A DNA stretch of 64,000 bases from Calamus simplicifolius (GCA_900491605.1 UESW01003833.1:1698652-1762651); one strand, 5' to 3'; numbered from the stretch's first letter, positions 40,213 through 53,300 are shown. The notes: a model not told the origin generated them from the letters alone. Program-made: numbers and translations.

Positions 40213-41836
40213 TGTTGATGCTGGATCACCTGAGACTTTTTTTTTTTAGGAAGAAGAAATCCCCCCACCCCCCTCCTTTCTCTCCCCTTTTATCCTCCTT
40301 TTTATTATTATTTATTTTTTTCCCTTCATTATCCTGGATGTCCACGTGTAGGATAAGTGTTCATCTCGCATTACGTGGTCATTCAGTGATAATGCTTAAT
40401 AAGGATATTAAGAAACTTGCTCATGAAGGAATCCTTTTTCATGATGATCTTGGTTATCCCAAAGGAATGTCAGAGGTAGTGGAGACGTCAGAGTAGGGAA
40501 AAGGGATCTGGCTCCAAAATAGAGGTTCAATGTCCCCTTTTGGTGTTTGTCTTATGCGGACCATTTAAGGCGTGATGTTTTTAGCATTTCTCGATTTCTG
40601 TTCCGAATATGACGGCTTATCTCGTTTAATGGTTCTGACGTGGGGATTATTCTTAAACCGGGGATCGCCTGAGGCTGGGGGCTGCCTAGGCTCTGGAGGC
40701 CATCCAAGACTGGGGGCCGCCTAGGACTGGGGGCCGCCCAGGATTGGGGGCCGTCCAAGCTCTAGAGGCCGCCTAGACTCTGGAGGCCGCCCAAGACTGG
40801 GGGGCCGCCAGGACTGGGGGCCGCCCAGAATAGGGGGCCGTCCAAGCTCTAGGGGCCGCCTAGACTCTGGAGGCCGTCCAAGACTGGGGGCCGCCCAGGA
40901 CTGGGGGCCGCCCAGGATTGGGGGCCGTCCAAGCTCTAGGGGCCGCCTAGGATCGGAGGCCGCCTAGACTCTGGAGGCCGCCCAAGACTGGGGGCCGCCC
41001 AGGACTGGGGGCCGCCCAGATAGGGGGCCGTCCAAGCTCTAGGGGCCGCCTAGACTCTGGAGGCCGCCCAAGACTGGGGGGCCGCCCAGGACTGGGGGCC
41101 GCCCAGGATAGGGGGCCGTCCAAGCTCTAGGGGCTGCCTAGACTCTGGAGGCCGCCCAAGACTGGGGGCCGCCCAGGACTGGGGGCCGCCCAGAATAGGG
41201 GGCCGTCCAAGCTCTAGGGGCCGCCTAGACTCTGGAGTCGTCCAAGACTGGGGGCCGCCCAGGACTGGGGGCCGCCCAGGATTGGGGGCCGTCCAAGCTC
41301 TAGGGGCCGCCTAGGATCGGAGGCCGCCTAGACTCTGGAGGCCGCCCAAGACTGGGGGGCCGCCCAGGACTGGGGGCCGCCCAGGATAGGGGGCCGTCCA
41401 AGCTCTAGGGGCCGCCTAGACTCTGGAGGCCGCCCAAGACTGGGGGCCGCCCAGGACTGGGGGCCGCCCAGGATAGGGGGCCGTCCAAGCTCTAGGGGCC
41501 GCCTAGACTCTGGAGGCCGCCCAAGACTGGGGACCGCCCAGGACTGGGGGCCACCCGCCCAGGACTGAGGGCCGCCCAGGATTGGGGGCCGTCCAAGCTC
41601 TAGGGGCCGCCTAGGATCGGAGGCCGCCTAGACTTTGGAGGCCGCCCAAGACTGGGGACCGCCCAGGATTGGGGGCCGTCCAAGCTCTAGGGGCCGCCTA
41701 GGATTGGAGGCCGCCTAGACTTTGGAGGCCGCCCAAGACTGGGGGCCGCCCAGGACTGGGGGCCGCCTAGGATTGGGGGCCGTCCAAGCTGCCTTTTATT
41801 TATTTAGTTTAACTATTTTGCTCATTATCCATATCA
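40213..41836 (-). repeat. Gypsy 5' LTR (right copy)
   Basis: This 1624-bp LTR is longer than the left copy because its minisatellite (40663-41792) has more units. Single-copy parts such as the 200 bp from GATGTCCACGTG are nearly identical to the left LTR. Confidence 0.93.
40663..41792. repeat. GC-rich U3 minisatellite, right LTR
   Basis: The unit types and higher-order structure are the same as in the left LTR, but the number and order of units differ. The arrays have therefore changed since insertion while the flanking LTR sequence stayed almost identical. Confidence 0.93.
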
Positions 41837-43200
41837 GTAAGGACTTGGGTACCTTTTAGAATTACATAAGCTCCAAATTTGGTAATAAGAAAGGTATTAG
41901 ATTTTAGAAGAACAATTGGACAACATCAACATCATGAGTGCACTCATTTGAGGAGCGATATGGTAAAGCTATTAAAAAGAATAACTCCATTGTCTCGATG
42001 TAGAGCTCTTGTATTAAAGAATAGCTCAATTGCCTTGATGTAGAGCTGTAGAATACAATAGTAGAGAATTAGAATGCATGGTCCTCTCGTCCTCAAAGCA
42101 CTTGAAGCTTCAGCATCTTTAATGTCTCCTCTTTGCCGTTTGCCCATCCTCTTCGATTGATGTGCTGGTTTGGAAGCCTCAAAGTGATGATAAGTGTAGT
42201 ATAAAGTCCTTATAGAAATTCATCAATCATTGTGTAGTCTTGTATCATTTGTTCATTAGACACTCATTCTTAAGATTGATTTTAGAATATCTAATTAACT
42301 GCCTTAAATTAAGTAGACTATTTTCTACTATCACCAAACTCTAGTCATTGTAGTAGAAGAAGAAGATGCTGGCTAGTTAAAGAAAAAAATGAGATTATTT
42401 TGTTATATCTTTTACATGACATGTGTGAAATGAGAGAAGCTCAAGTTCATTTAATAGATGATTTTTAGAAGTGATTTCGTTCGAAGCGAAGATTTTAAAA
42501 TTTCAAAACCAAAATTCTTTATTTGTCTACACCTAACAAAGAATTTTTAATATTCTATGAAATTCACAAATCCCTCAAAATGATCATTTATAAATCCTAC
42601 ATCTAGGAGTGTCATTTACAAATCCCTCCTAAAAATCTTCTTGATAGTAGTCAAAATATTTAATTTTATTTACATACCAAATATATACATAAATATTTCA
42701 AAGATTTTATTTACATAAATTTACATAAATATTTATTTTATTTTACATGTAAATAATTTTTAAATAGGCAAGTTATTTTATTTTATTTATTACATATTAT
42801 TGAATTTATTTATAAATATTTACTACATAAATATTTTTTTTTACAATATTGGATATTTTATTACTATAGTTACATTAATATTAATTATTAATATTAATAA
42901 TATATTATTTATTTATTAATAAATAAAATAATATTTATTAAAAATAATTGATATCATAAACATATGTATTAAATGTATTAATAATAATATAAAATAAAAA
43001 TTAATAATTTTACTATATATATTTTTTAATATTAAGAAACATTATTAATATGTACAATAATATTAATAATATTTTAATGTAAAAAATAAAATATTAATTT
43101 TTATAAAATAAGTATTTAATATTATAAAAATATTTATCTAAATATTATAAAAAATATTTGCAAAAAGTTTTATAGTCCTCACACAAAATTTATTTTCAAG
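41837..43200. other. AT-rich spacer right of the gypsy element
   Basis: No gene is supported. The part 42650-43200 is over 80% AT and made of TTTATTTACATA and AATATTAATA-like strings. Confidence 0.6.
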
Positions 43201-44290
43201 AATAACGATCTAGATAAAGAATTTATGAAATTTTGAAATTCTAAAGTATTATATTTTGAAATGCTATATTTAAAAATTTTATAAAATTTTAAAATGTCTC
43301 AACAAATGCAACTTGAAGAATTTTTCTCTAAACAAAAAGATTTTCTACAATTTTAATCCTACACAAGATCATTAATTGTTTTATCAGGAGGGACGATATT
43401 TATCCCAAAAAGTAGTTAGAATCTCATTAAAAAAATTATAAATCTTCTTCCTCCCACTGTAACTCCAACTTCCTTATAAATACTCTGATTTTGATAAAAT
43501 GATACAGGGAAAGACTCTTCCCTTCCTATTACCTTCAAAAAAAAAAAATTTTTTTGAGAACTATTTTACCTATTCTATCTACATTTTGTCAACCAGGGTG
43601 CAGTCATGTGGCCAGGCTTCAAAGTTGCACCATAGAAAGCTGATAAGTGTGGCACAATCGAGTCATGCGCATTCAGCTTTGGTTGCTCCTTATCTGATGT
43701 CGACTATAGTTGTCAAAATCGAATCAGATCGATCGATTAGATCAATTGAATCGGGATCCCAAGGCGGCTGATTCGATTCTAACATAAATCTGAATGTGTA
43801 AACACCTGGAATAACCTAGTCAATCCGTTCGATTCATCCATGAATCGATTAACCTAGCCTGAACTAGGTCATAGGTTTATCAATGCCATTTCAAATTCTC
43901 TACCTTTATCCTTTCAAATTCCATGCTTGAGAGTTTATGGCAATATTCTCTTCATTAGGATGATCGCAAGTTTTATGAAGAAAGAAATGAAGATTACATT
44001 GATGAGAGAAGACTAAATGTTAATTAAACGCCCATTTGTTAGGACTACTTGGTTTACCATAAAATTATATCCCGATGAGAAAGATAGCCTGCTAATCTCC
44101 ACAACCTTTGGATTTCTTGGCAACACAAAAGATTCAGGCAAGCAAAAGAACGCGAAACTTTACACTGGTACATTGTTTAGAAAGAAACTAAGGCATTTTT
44201 TTTTCCTTCCTAACAAAAAAAAAAAAAAAAAAAAAAATTGTACGGTTCATTAAAGATTCGCCAACATATATTTTTGTCAACATTTTTTAA
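43200..44290. repeat. Dispersed repeat, copy A (uninterrupted)
   Basis: Blocks of this segment match, in the same order and orientation, 46110-46337, 56719-56842, 59865-60205 and 61681-61790. The clearest match is 44020-44165 against 60050-60185 (AGGACTACTTGG through CAGGCAAGC), at about 85% identity by eye. Copy A carries extra sequence at about 43700-43870 with GATCGATCGATTAGATCAAT-type strings. No coding potential or terminal repeats were recognised, so the family is unknown. Confidence 0.75.
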
Positions 44291-46109
44291 TAAATTTTAA
44301 TATCTAATAAAATATAAAATTATACACGTGCCATCTATTAAATGAGAAATTCGATGGCAAAAAATGCATTTATGGTAAACCTTGACTGCCTTTGGGATTG
44401 GGTTTTGAGGGAATCCGTGTAACGATAACACCATTGTTATGTCTTTTCTGCTATGCTCTTTCCCCTTAATGGGAAGATCTCATAATATGGTTGCTGTTAA
44501 CTCCTCCACTCTTATAATTTTGTACTATTAATAAAATTTGGGGAATCGAAAGTGCCTCAATTCCTCGGTTGTCCCTGGAAATATAATCGAGCTAGGTCAA
44601 GTTAATACAATGTCAAGCTCGAACTTGATCGAATTTTTATTTAAAGCTCGATAAAATACTTAATATATTCAAACTCAATTCGATGCGACTCGAATTTTTA
44701 TGTAAAATTTTAAAAAATAATTTTAAAATTAAAATAAAATATATTCTCAACTAAAATATATAATTTTTTAGTTTTATATAATTAGAACAATATTGTTATG
44801 CATAATTATAAGAATAAAATAATAAAATTACGTAAGTTTGATTAAGCTTATAAACTTTTCAAATCGAATATTTTGATACTCGAATTCGATTCGATAATAT
44901 ATTCGAATAGCTCAAGCTCAACCCAATAAATAGTGAGCCAGTTTCAAATATTGTTTAAGTCAATTTTATGCTGTTTGTGAGTTGTTTTGACTAAGTTATA
45001 TATAAAAGCCTACCAGAAGTTTAGAGTACTAATGGTCTTTTTAATGATGGAGCGGTGCATCGACCAGGTGTCCAACGACCTTCACGGGCACGTTTTAATT
45101 TATTGCAGCTTCTAACCATTAACAGCCCAATTCGAAACATCAAAAGGTACCGTGAGCACGTTTAATTTATTGCAGCGTTTTTTTTTTAACCAAACAAAAT
45201 ATTGCCATACATTCATATCCTTGACGTGATAGATTTTATTAGTAAAAGACCAAAAGAAAAACTAAGGGCACGTCACATCTGTCGTGTGATCAGAGTAATT
45301 ATTCTTACTGTGATTCATGCCAAATATTCCATGAAGAGTGGCTTAGTTAAAAAGCGTTATTTTATTGCATTATTACAGTTTTTTATGTTCACATATCAAC
45401 AATAAAATTGCTTTAAAATATTTTTTGATTTATTATTTTATTTTATTGATCATTTTCTAGAAAAAGTTATGTCTATTTTAGTACTTGAGCTACAGACCAA
45501 ACAAATAATGTATTCTAATTTCAACTAATTGTAAGATGCTTTTTTAAAAAAAAATAGTAAATAATAAATTAAGAAAATATTGCTGTCACATTTTTTTTTA
45601 AATGATAAGTAATCATTGTAGCAATTATTATTAGTTTATTGTTAAGTAATCAAATTATGTGATCCCGAGAGAGTGAATCAGATTGAGATAATATCACAAC
45701 CATAAAAGCAGCAAGGCTTGGAGAACTACTAATCCTTCTTCCTCTTAAATATCATGGCAGGCCAATCTTGTTCGAAGTTCAAAACAACAACCGCAAGCAA
45801 CTCGAGTTACAAACATTATTTGATTTGGATTTTTTTTTAAAAAAAAAATTTGTGGTTTGTTATGCGCTGATATCAGACAACAATTTCTGGAAGCAAACGG
45901 TGGTCCCATGTTTTAAAAAAACGAAAATTAATTGATGGGACCCAAAAAAGAAAAAGAAAAGACAAACTGATGCATTTATATTGCAGCACCGGATACGTCA
46001 ACCGTGATTAAGAGATGAAAGAGAAGTCTGCAGCTTTGTGACGATCCACACTTATTTGATTCTTTTTTATTTTTTAAATATATTATAGTCATTTCAAACA
46101 TGATGATAA
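44291..46109. other. AT-rich spacer
   Basis: No gene or known element is supported. Short open frames at 45202-45405 and elsewhere have no signature. Confidence 0.55.
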
Positions 46110-46337
46110 CCTAAATATGTATGATATTTTAAAGTAAAAAATTAAAATTTTGAAAAATTAAAATTTTAAATATTATATTTTAAAATTTTTAAAAAATTTA
46201 AAATGCTTCATTCAAATGCAATAATCTACATCATCAATTCTGCATAAGCTCATTAAAAGCTTCATCTGATAGGGCAATCGTTGCCTCAAAAATAGTTAGA
46301 ATCTTAAAAAAAAACTATGAATCTTTTTCTTTCTGTG
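46110..46337. repeat. Dispersed repeat, copy B part 1
   Basis: This matches 43230-43462 of copy A (for example TTAGAATC followed by an A-run and TATGAATCTT). It is cut at 46337 by the copia element, directly after the target sequence CTGTG. Confidence 0.7.
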
Positions 46338-47908
46338 TGTTGGCCCAGATGGTAACCCAAGTTGGCCCAGATGGTAACCCAAAAGGAGGGATGAATTGGG
46401 TTCTTAAAAATTTAGCTCTTTAAAACTATGTGCTTTAAAATAAAAGAGATTGAGTGCAAGATAAATGCTAAGCACAAATAATGAGATAGAAAGAGAAGAC
46501 AAAGCACGGCAAACACAAAGATTTTATAGTGGTTCGGTGTATCCAACACTTGCTCCACTCCCAAGTAGCACTTGGGCCCACACTATAATCCACTTGATTA
46601 CAGCCGAGTTGTTTTACAAGCTCACAACTCAAAACTTGTTGTTTCCCCGGGATCAAACGAACCCAGCTGGTTTTACCGGGCTCACCAGCACAAAACCCAA
46701 CCACAAGCTATCCTTAGCTTGTCCCGAGGTATATACCTCCACTATTTCAATCCCCTGATTGAATTAGCAAACACAAATGAAAAATAGAGTTTAGAATACA
46801 AAACAGCTCCTTAAATGAGCAAATATGCAAATAAATAAAGGATAGGAAAGCCTGATAGAAGCGATTTGAAAGCAAGCTTTTCTTCTTTTCTTCTTTTCCT
46901 CTTCTCCTTTGAAAGATTGAATCAGGGCCTCAGCTCAGATTCTTCACTGAAAGTTGCAGTTGAGAAGTTGAGGATTTGGGGCTTTTGCTTTCTTTCTTCT
47001 AACGTTGGAAATCTCCTTGATTTGATCTTGAGAAGCTTGTGGATTTCTCTTTGAACTTTCTGGGATTGATGGATTTGAGCTCTGAGTCTTTCCTCTTTGA
47101 TTTCTCTCTCAAGATTTTTCGGATTTTTCAGTCTCTAGTCTCTCTTCTTCTTTTTTTAAACGGATGATTCCTCCTTTTTATAGATCTCTTAATCCAAGTT
47201 TAGGTGGAAAAATATAGCCGTTATGAGATGCTTGGATACTTCTACACACAAAAAAATAGCCGTTAGAGATTAGTGGAAAAAATATTACCGTTGGAGTCCG
47301 TTCTGACAATTGAAAATCCGTTCCTGACAGGTTGGAGTCGGCTCCAACTTTTCAGGTGTCGGCTCCAGATCGGTTGTCCAAAAATAGCAAACAAAAAGTT
47401 GTTGAGGAGTCGGCTCCGAGAAAGTTAAGTGTCGGCTCATTGCTTTCGGAGTCGGCTCCGGAATCCAAGAGTGTCGGCTCCAGAAATGTCCATAAAAATA
47501 CGTTCTCTGTTCTCAGGTTAGAGTCGGCTCCAGAAACTCAGGTCGGCTCCCGAACTCTCAGGTATCGGTTCCCGAATTCTAGGTGTCGGCTCCGGAAACT
47601 GAAACAAAATACACTTCTCTATATCTCAGGTTGGAGTCGGCTCCGAAACTCTGGGTGTCGACTCGGACCGTGCCAAAAATCCAGAAATCTTCTGATACGC
47701 CTTGGGGTCGGCTCCTGACTATTTGGGTGTCGACTCTAAGTTCTGAACTTTGAAAAATTCCTTTAAAATTTGATTCAAAACTTATTCCTTTATTCCTTTT
47801 GATTGATTAAACATTTTTAATCCCTGAAACACTTATTAAATCTGTCAGAAACATAGTGAATATACTCATGTCTTTTGTTAATCATCAAAATCAATAATTG
47901 GGTCAACA
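46338..47908 (-). repeat. Copia 3' LTR (left copy)
   Basis: This 1571-bp LTR has its U3 starting at 47908 in sense orientation. A GGAGTCGGCTCC motif array fills about 47738-47333, and a TATAAAAAGGAGG TATA box follows at about 47184-47172. A 27-bp near-duplication of its outer end (GTTGGCCCAGATGGTAACCC at 46340 and 46361) is absent from the other LTR. Confidence 0.95.
47333..47738. promoter_or_regulatory. U3 array of GGAGTCGGCTCC-like motifs (left LTR)
   Basis: About thirteen spaced copies of (A/G)G(A/T)GTCGGCTCC or its fully palindromic form with GTCGAC occur 20-45 bp apart. They lie in U3, 150-560 bp upstream of the TATA box in sense orientation. That layout fits an enhancer array recognised by a host factor; function is inferred. 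Confidence 0.6.
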
Positions 47909-47926
47909 ATCTCCCCCTTTTTGATG
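47909..47926 (-). other. Copia polypurine tract
   Basis: On the minus strand ATCAAAAAGGGGGAGAT directly precedes the 3' LTR. It is the expected plus-strand primer. Confidence 0.85.
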
Positions 47927-48478
47927 ATTATAAAAACATTGAGTATATGCATGATTAAACAATAAGAATTTTAAATCAAATTTCTCAAATATTTAGTTCT
48001 CATAGGTAAGCTCCCCTGAATGAAGTAGCTCCCCCTATGATACTCAATTTAACATCTTTTCTTCCTTTAACAGTAAACGCATATACAACTATCAATTACT
48101 TCTCATATGAGTTTAATGTTTGATACCAATTAAACTGTCATATCAAATTAAGTCAATTAAGCTTCTTCCTTTCAATGCACATATAGAATTGTCAATTACT
48201 TCTCCCCATATACAATCAATTAAATACCAATTGATTAAGCTTATTTGTTCCAATGCATATACAAATATCAAATACTTCTCCCCCTTTTTTGTAATCAACA
48301 AAAAGGTTAAGAAGTTTCAAATTAAATGACAAAATTAAGAGATGCTTCAAAGATCAAATGATATTCATTAAGTATCAAAAAGTTCATTACATACTTCACA
48401 AAGTCAAGCATAACATCATATTACAAAAAAAAAACTTCATTACATCAAAATTTTAGTAAAAAGTAAATCAACATCAAA
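47927..48478. other. Copia 3' untranslated spacer
   Basis: Non-coding sequence between the env-like ORF and the purine tract, containing repeated CTCCCC(T) and CATATACAA strings. No gene was recognised. Confidence 0.6.
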
Positions 48479-49876
48479 CTAAAGCAAATAAACATCAAAT
48501 CCCAAATCTCTTTTGAGTTCTTCTAGAATCTTGCCCATCCCTTCTCTTTGAGTAGCAATGAATTCATTTAGTCTCCTATCAAAGAATCCAGATGCAACAA
48601 CGATCTTCTCTTGTAACTCAGCATTGCATTTGGAATATGTTTCTGAATCACCTCCAATCTCTTTAAGTTCTTCAAAAATATTCTTGAGATCATTCTTCAA
48701 AGATTCTGCGGAGGCTCCAAGGGTGGACTCAATTTTGCTAACTCTCTCATCCAAAGAATAAAATTTCTCTTAAATTCATCAACTATTGTCAATCTCAGCC
48801 TTCATCTCTTCTTTTTGAGTACTAAATAATCCTTTAAGTTGCTCCAGCTGAACATCAGAAAAACCAACAGAAGGAATAGACACTGGTACAGATGCAGGGA
48901 TGGAAGTAGGTGCCGGTGGTGGTGATGATCTGCTAGGTTCTGGTGAAGGATGCCTCACTGAAGGACCTGCCTCAGAAGGTGCAGTGGCTCCAAAGTCAGC
49001 CGCTCTCTCATCCAGATTACCCTTTCTTTCCCATCTACCATCCACTTTCACAAATCCCATTCTATGCACAGTAGCCAGGCTGTAATAATCAGTGTGTCTA
49101 AGGTTCTTCAAAGGTTCATTCTCAGAGATAACAACTCCTTGACTTCTAAATGCCATGGTTAGGACCATCCCATAAGGCAATGAAGATCTCCTCTTGCCCC
49201 CGGCCTCAGCCATATACCATATCATCATTCCTGCTAAATTGATTGGCTGACCCGTCAAGATACTGTCCATTAACAATATGTCTCGCTCTGAGACATACTC
49301 AAAACGTCCAGTCTTGGGAAATAGGATCCTACCACAATGTTATGTAACAGTCTAAGTTCAAGAGGCAACTGATTTGCCCTAATTTCCTCAAAATCAGTGA
49401 AATCTCTACCCAACATCCTCGATAATGCTCCTGCTCTGTCACTGTGACTAGTAGCAATCATCCCTACAACAGGGATTTCTAAAAGATTTCCTAAAATCTC
49501 GGAAGTGAGATGGATTCTCTTTCCTCTTACCATACTCACTAATCCACCATCTCCCTTGATAAATTGAAGTAAAATTCCTTTACAAGAGCCGGATAAGTAG
49601 GTACGTCTAAGGAACATACCTTATCCCAACCAAGTTCCTTGATTTGTCTACCAATTGCAAAACCCTCGGCTTCAAAGAACTCAAAATCTATCTTCCTTCC
49701 CATGGTTATGATTCGGCCAGCTAGGATATCTACTTGTGGAGAGGAGAGGCTAGGATTGTCAGAGTGCATTGAAGAAGAATCATCGCTCGGTGTAGGTTCA
49801 CGGACAGGGCACCGCACCGTCCGCTTCTTGTAGTCACGGGAGCTTCAAAGATCGATCCCCTACGCTTAGGTGCCAT
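48479..49876 (-). pseudogene. Env-like third ORF of the copia element
   Basis: The ORF starts at ATG 49876 (MAPKRRGSIFEAPVTTR). Its pieces then fall in several frames: 49817-49539, 49617-49270, 49276-48779 and 48754-48479. The central part (AEGFAIGRQIKELGWDKV, SMVRGKRIHLTSEILGNLLE) resembles the 'putative plant transposon protein' domain found in third ORFs of SIRE-like and related elements. A Pro/Ser-rich linker and a C-terminal coiled coil (MDERVSKIESTLGAS, ELKEIGGDSETY) follow. No clear signal peptide or membrane segment is visible, so 'env-like' refers to position, not proven function. At least three frame breaks make it non-coding as assembled. Confidence 0.7.
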
Positions 49877-49969
49877 AGGAATCTTAAGGAATGGTTGATT
49901 TGAGGAATATTTGGTTTTGGAGGCTTGGAGAGGTTTTGGAAAAGGTTTGGAGATGATGGGGATGAGAAG

Positions 49970-50168
49970 GTGTCGACTCTGCCCTAATATAATCAATTTG
50001 GGGCCACCAGGTGTCGACTCCCGCAAAGTCGGGTGTCGACTCCAAGTCGCTAACACTGTTAGCGCCCGAGCTGGAGTCGGCTCCGCTTAAGCGGGTGTCG
50101 GCTCCAAGGTCACAGACCGTGAGCGACACAGATGAGGTGTCGACTCCACTAACTAGGGTGTCGACTCC
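49970..50168. promoter_or_regulatory. Second GTCGACTCC/GTCGGCTCC array upstream of the env-like ORF
   Basis: Seven copies (near 49971, 50011, 50033, 50073, 50094, 50136 and 50157) of the U3-type motif lie in the spacer between the pol stop (50366) and the env-like ATG (49876). On the minus strand a TATATTAG sequence near 49990 and a CT-rich leader follow, about 110 nt before the ATG. The layout repeats that of the U3 promoter, so an internal promoter is possible. Confidence 0.45.
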
Positions 50169-50365
50169 ACTGACAGTTTCAGAAAATAAATGAGAGTTTC
50201 AAAGATCCGAAACTTGTCAAAATAGAATCAATAAAATTTTAATAAAATCTTTGGAATGTTATGAATCGAATGGTTGAATTATCTAGATGAATTGTCCTTA
50301 GAATCATGAAAGGATTTTCAAGAAATTAACTGAACTCTAGATAATCAATCTTAAGGGTTTCAAAA

Positions 50366-53300
50366 TCATTCCAGAGGATCACAAATCCCTAATTCTCCTC
50401 TAAGATAACAAAATCTCTCTTCACTCAAAGGTTTTGTAAATATGTCAGCTAATTGTTCCTCAGTACAAACATAATCAAGACAAATTTCACCATTAGCTAC
50501 ATGTTCTCTAATGAAGTGATATCTAATTTCAATGTGCTTAGTTCTTGAATGTTGGATTGGATTTTTTGTTAAGTTTATTGCACTAGTGTTGTCACATTTA
50601 ATAGGGGTTTTATCAAGTGTTATGCCATAATCTTCAAGTTGTCGCTTAATCCAAAGGATTTGAGCACAGCAACTTCCAGCTGCAACATATTCTGCTTCAG
50701 CAGTAGATAATGCAACCGAATTTTGCTTTTTGCTAAACCAAGAGATTAAGTTACTTCCTAAAAATTGACATGCACCACTTGTACTTTTTCTATCTAGTTT
50801 ACATCCAGCATAATCAGAATCAGAATAAGCAATCAAATTTAGTTGAGTCTCTAGAATACCATAATCCTACATTTTTAGTTCCACTTAGATATCTTAGTAT
50901 TCTTTTTACAGCAATTAAATGAGATTCTTTAGGTTCTGATTGAAATCTAGCACATAAACAAACAGCAAACATAATATCTGGTCTACTTGCAGTTAAATAA
51001 AGTAGAGATCCGATCATACCTCTATAGTGCTTTTGATCAACTTTCTTACCATCTTCATCTTTGTCTAATTTGCATGAAGGACTCATTGGTGTTCCAAGGG
51101 GTTTGATTGATTCCATTCCAAACTTCTTGAGAATTTTTTTTGTGTACTTTGTTTGGTTGATGAAAATCCCCTCTCTACTTTGTTTGATTTGAAGTCCTAG
51201 GAAGAAATTGAGTTCTCCCATCATGCTCATCTCGAATTCTCCCTGCATTAGCTTAGCAAACTCTTGACATAGAAGATTAGTAGCACCGAATACAATATCA
51301 TCTACATAGATTTGTACTACTAATAAATCTTTATCTTTTCTTTTCAAAAATAGAGTTTTATCTACATTTCCTCTAGTAAAATCATTTTCAATTAGAAATT
51401 TACTTAATCTATCATACCAAGCTCTAGGTGCTTGTTTTAAACCATATAGTGCTTTATGTAATTTAAAAACATGGTTTGAAATTCATGATCTTCAAAACCA
51501 GTGGTTGTTCTACAAAAACTTCTTCATTTATAAAACCATTTAAAAATATACTTTTAACATCCATTTGAAATAAATTGATATTCATATGACATGCAAATGC
51601 AAGTAATAATCTAATTGCCTCTAATCTAGCTACAGGTGCAAAAGTTTCATCAAAATCAATTCCTTCTTCTTGATTATATCCTTTTGCAACTAATCTAGCT
51701 TTATTTCTAATTACTATGCCATTTTCATCTAATTTATTTCTAAATACCCATTTAGATCCTATAACTGAATGACCTTTAGGTCTATCAACTAAGGACCATA
51801 CATTATTCCTAGTAAATTGATTTAATTCCTCTTGCATAGCTAGCATCCAATTACTATCTTTTTCAGCTTCTTCAATAGTTTTAGGTTCAATTTGAGATAC
51901 AAATGCAAGATGATTATTGATATTTCTCATTGATGATCTAGTTCTTACACCTTGAGATGGATCACCCTATCAGTTCCTTTGGATGACCATAGGCATATCT
52001 CCAATCTCTAGGAAGATCTACCTCATTATGATTAGTATCAATAACATCAACCCTAGGTGAATCATCATCTTTAGCTTCTTGTTCATGATCTGAAGATACA
52101 TCTATATTTAATTTTTCAATATCTCTTTCTAGCAAATTTGTATCTTCCTCATCATCAACCTTTTCTGAACTTGATGCTAAAGACTCATCAAAGACTACAT
52201 GAATAGATTCTTCTACAATTAATGATTTCTTGTTAAATATTCTATAGGCTTTACTAGTTGTTGAATATCCTAAGAATATGCCTTCATCAGATTTTGCATC
52301 AAATTTTCCTAAGTTATCCTTACCATTATTATGAATGAAACATTTACAACCAAATGCATGAAAATAACTAATGTTAGGTTTCCTATTATTCCATAATTCA
52401 TAAGGAGTTTTCTTAAGAATTGGCCTAATTAAAGCTCTATTAAGGATGTAACATGCCGTGTTTATTGCTTCCCCAAAAGTATTTTGGTAGATTGCTTTCA
52501 CATAGCATGGTACGGGCCATGTCTTCTAAAGTTCTATTCTTTCTTTCTACAACTCCATTTTGCTGTGGTGTTCTAGGTGCAGAAAAGTTATGATTAATGC
52601 CATGTTCAATGCAGAAATTTTTAAATAAATTTTTAAATTCTGTGCCATGATCACTTCTAAGAGACACTATGGTGTTATTTTTCTCATTAGTGACTTTCTT
52701 GAAGAATTTCAGAAATATTGAGAAAGTCTCATCCTTGTGAGCCAAAAAATACCCAAGTGAATCTAGAATAATCATCTACTATCACAAGACCATATTTCTT
52801 TCCTCCTAGACTAGTGGTTCTAGTAGGTCCAAAAAGGTCCATGTGAAGTAGCTCTAGTGGCCTAGAAGTGGAAACAACATTTTTAGATTTGAAAGAGTTT
52901 CTAGTTTGTTTTCCAAATTGACATGCATCACAAATTCTGTTATTTTCAAAATCTAACTTTGGAAGTCCTTTAACTAAATCCATTCTAATTAATTTTGAAA
53001 TTAGGTGTGTGCTTGCATGACCTAATCTGATGCCATAGCCATCCAACCTCATTTACATTAGCATTATCAGCAACTAGCAATGATTACTAGTAGACAAATT
53101 GTCTAAATCAATTAAGTATACATTGTCATTTCTACTTCCAGTAAATATAATGCTATTGTTAATGGGATTAGAAACAGTGCAGATAGAAGCTTCAAATGAA
53201 ACTTTGAAACCTTTATCACACAATTGACTAATACTAATTAAATTATGCTTTAAACCATCTACATAAAGAACATTTTCAATAAAAGTGGAGGGAGTTATCT

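Larger units (their letters stand above)
29743..41836 (-). mobile_element. Tat-lineage Ty3/gypsy LTR retrotransposon
   Basis: The element reads on the minus strand and is about 12.1 kb long. Both LTRs begin TGTTGATGCTGG and end CATATCA in plus orientation. In sense order it has a 5' LTR (41836-40213), a primer-binding site three bases inside, gag-pol (40141-34707), a 101-bp tandem array, an ORF on the opposite strand (31490-33803), a purine tract and the 3' LTR. The pol order protease, RT, RNase H, a second RNase H, integrase is diagnostic of the Tat group. LTR single-copy parts differ at only about 2% of positions by eye, so insertion is fairly recent. The five bases flanking each side (GTTTT and GTAAG) do not match, so no target duplication is visible. 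Confidence 0.92.

Noticed and set aside
47332..47718. Plus-strand open frame of 128 codons in the copia LTR with repeated ESAP/GSR words
   Set aside because: It simply translates the GTCGGCTCC motif array on the antisense strand of U3.
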